The position numbers were made by a program, and so were the translations under genes. Positions 63,801 through 64,000 of a stretch of DNA of 64,000 bases are shown piece after piece (position 1 is the stretch's first letter; each line of letters begins with the position of its first letter). This DNA is from Erinaceus europaeus (Eukaryota > Chordata > Mammalia > Eulipotyphla > Erinaceidae), in NCBI RefSeq assembly GCF_950295315.1, contig NC_080177.1, forward strand, positions 85,027,623-85,091,622. The letters run 5' to 3'. The notes below the pieces were generated by a model. That model saw nothing but the letters and a program-made list of their open reading frames with translations. It was not told the DNA's origin and made no database searches.

Positions 63801-64000
63801 GGGGGTCGGGCGGTGGCGCAGTGGGTTAAGCGCATGTGGCGCAAAAAGCAAGGACCAGCGTAAGGATCCCGGTTCGAGCCCCCGGCTCCCCACCTGCAGG
63901 GGAATCACTTCACAGGTGGTGAAGCAGGTCTGCAGGTGTCTGTCTTTATCTCCCCCTCTCTGTCTTCCCCTCCTCTCTCCATTTCTCTCTGTCCTATCCA
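63801..64000 (+). mobile_element. Type A SINE, cut by the window end
   Basis: gggggtcgggcggtggcgca, gtgggttaagcgcatgtggc, aaggatcccggttcgagccc, the body and tctctctgtcctatcca at the last base. The A-rich tail lies outside the window. Confidence 0.94.

Noticed and set aside
1..64000. CRISPR array, operon, prophage or plasmid system
   Set aside because: The window is mammalian repeat-rich DNA. The only regularly spaced repeats are micro- and minisatellites, and no prokaryotic gene is present.

Overview
This is a mammalian nuclear, gene-poor window, and its repeats point to a hedgehog (Erinaceus or a close relative). The evidence is a very dense family of tRNA-derived SINEs of the type known from Erinaceus (ERI-like), a Vingi-clade non-LTR retrotransposon ending in a (GAA)n tail, and L1 LINEs. 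Among mammals, Vingi has been reported only from hedgehogs. I found no cellular protein-coding gene, no rRNA, no functional tRNA and no CRISPR array. The long open frames are LINE reverse-transcriptase remnants or readings of simple repeats. The species call is inferred from repeat families, not from a gene.

Names used here. Type A SINE: young, tRNA-like head (gcgcagcgggttaagcgc), B box ggttcgagccc, body with tctctctgtcctatccaac and an A-rich tail. Type B SINE: older relative, head ggtggcgcacctggttgag, tail ccaataaataaag. Type C SINE: head gggagacagcatagtggtta, caggttcaatcccc. R: an A-tailed repeat of up to about 870 bp that recurs about a dozen times; I cannot assign it to a named family.

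Layout. 1-6 kb: old L1 3' ends, microsatellites, SINEs, and an R copy fused to a Vingi fragment (4.5-4.9 kb). 6-16 kb: mostly unique or ancient sequence with SINEs and two R copies. 16.6-17.0 kb: 3' end of a Vingi copy. 18-20.8 kb: an L1 interrupted by two R elements in opposite orientations. 21-31 kb: SINE nests and L1 3' ends. 31-40 kb: unique sequence, AT and CT repeats, old L1, a short duplicated segment and an LTR-like block. 40.4 kb: an eight-unit minisatellite. 41-45 kb: SINEs, L1 3' ends and an LTR relic. 45.9-48 kb: an LTR-like repeat carrying a ~900 bp CA/CTCA tract, followed by a second copy that has only the short seed. 50-53 kb: an L1 with twin-priming structure. 53.8-57.8 kb: a ~255 bp inverted repeat flanking an R element and a 2.3 kb Vingi copy with its reverse-transcriptase domain. 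58.9-59.3 kb: an R-Vingi chimera. 60-64 kb: SINEs and a solo LTR that split a SINE.

How the parts relate. L1 and Vingi are the likely sources of reverse transcriptase; SINEs and R look like non-autonomous passengers. Several junctions (R to Vingi twice, R to L1 twice at one position) suggest template switching or composite RNAs. The nesting gives a relative order: old L1 and types B/C are oldest, followed by type A, R, Vingi and the solo LTR.
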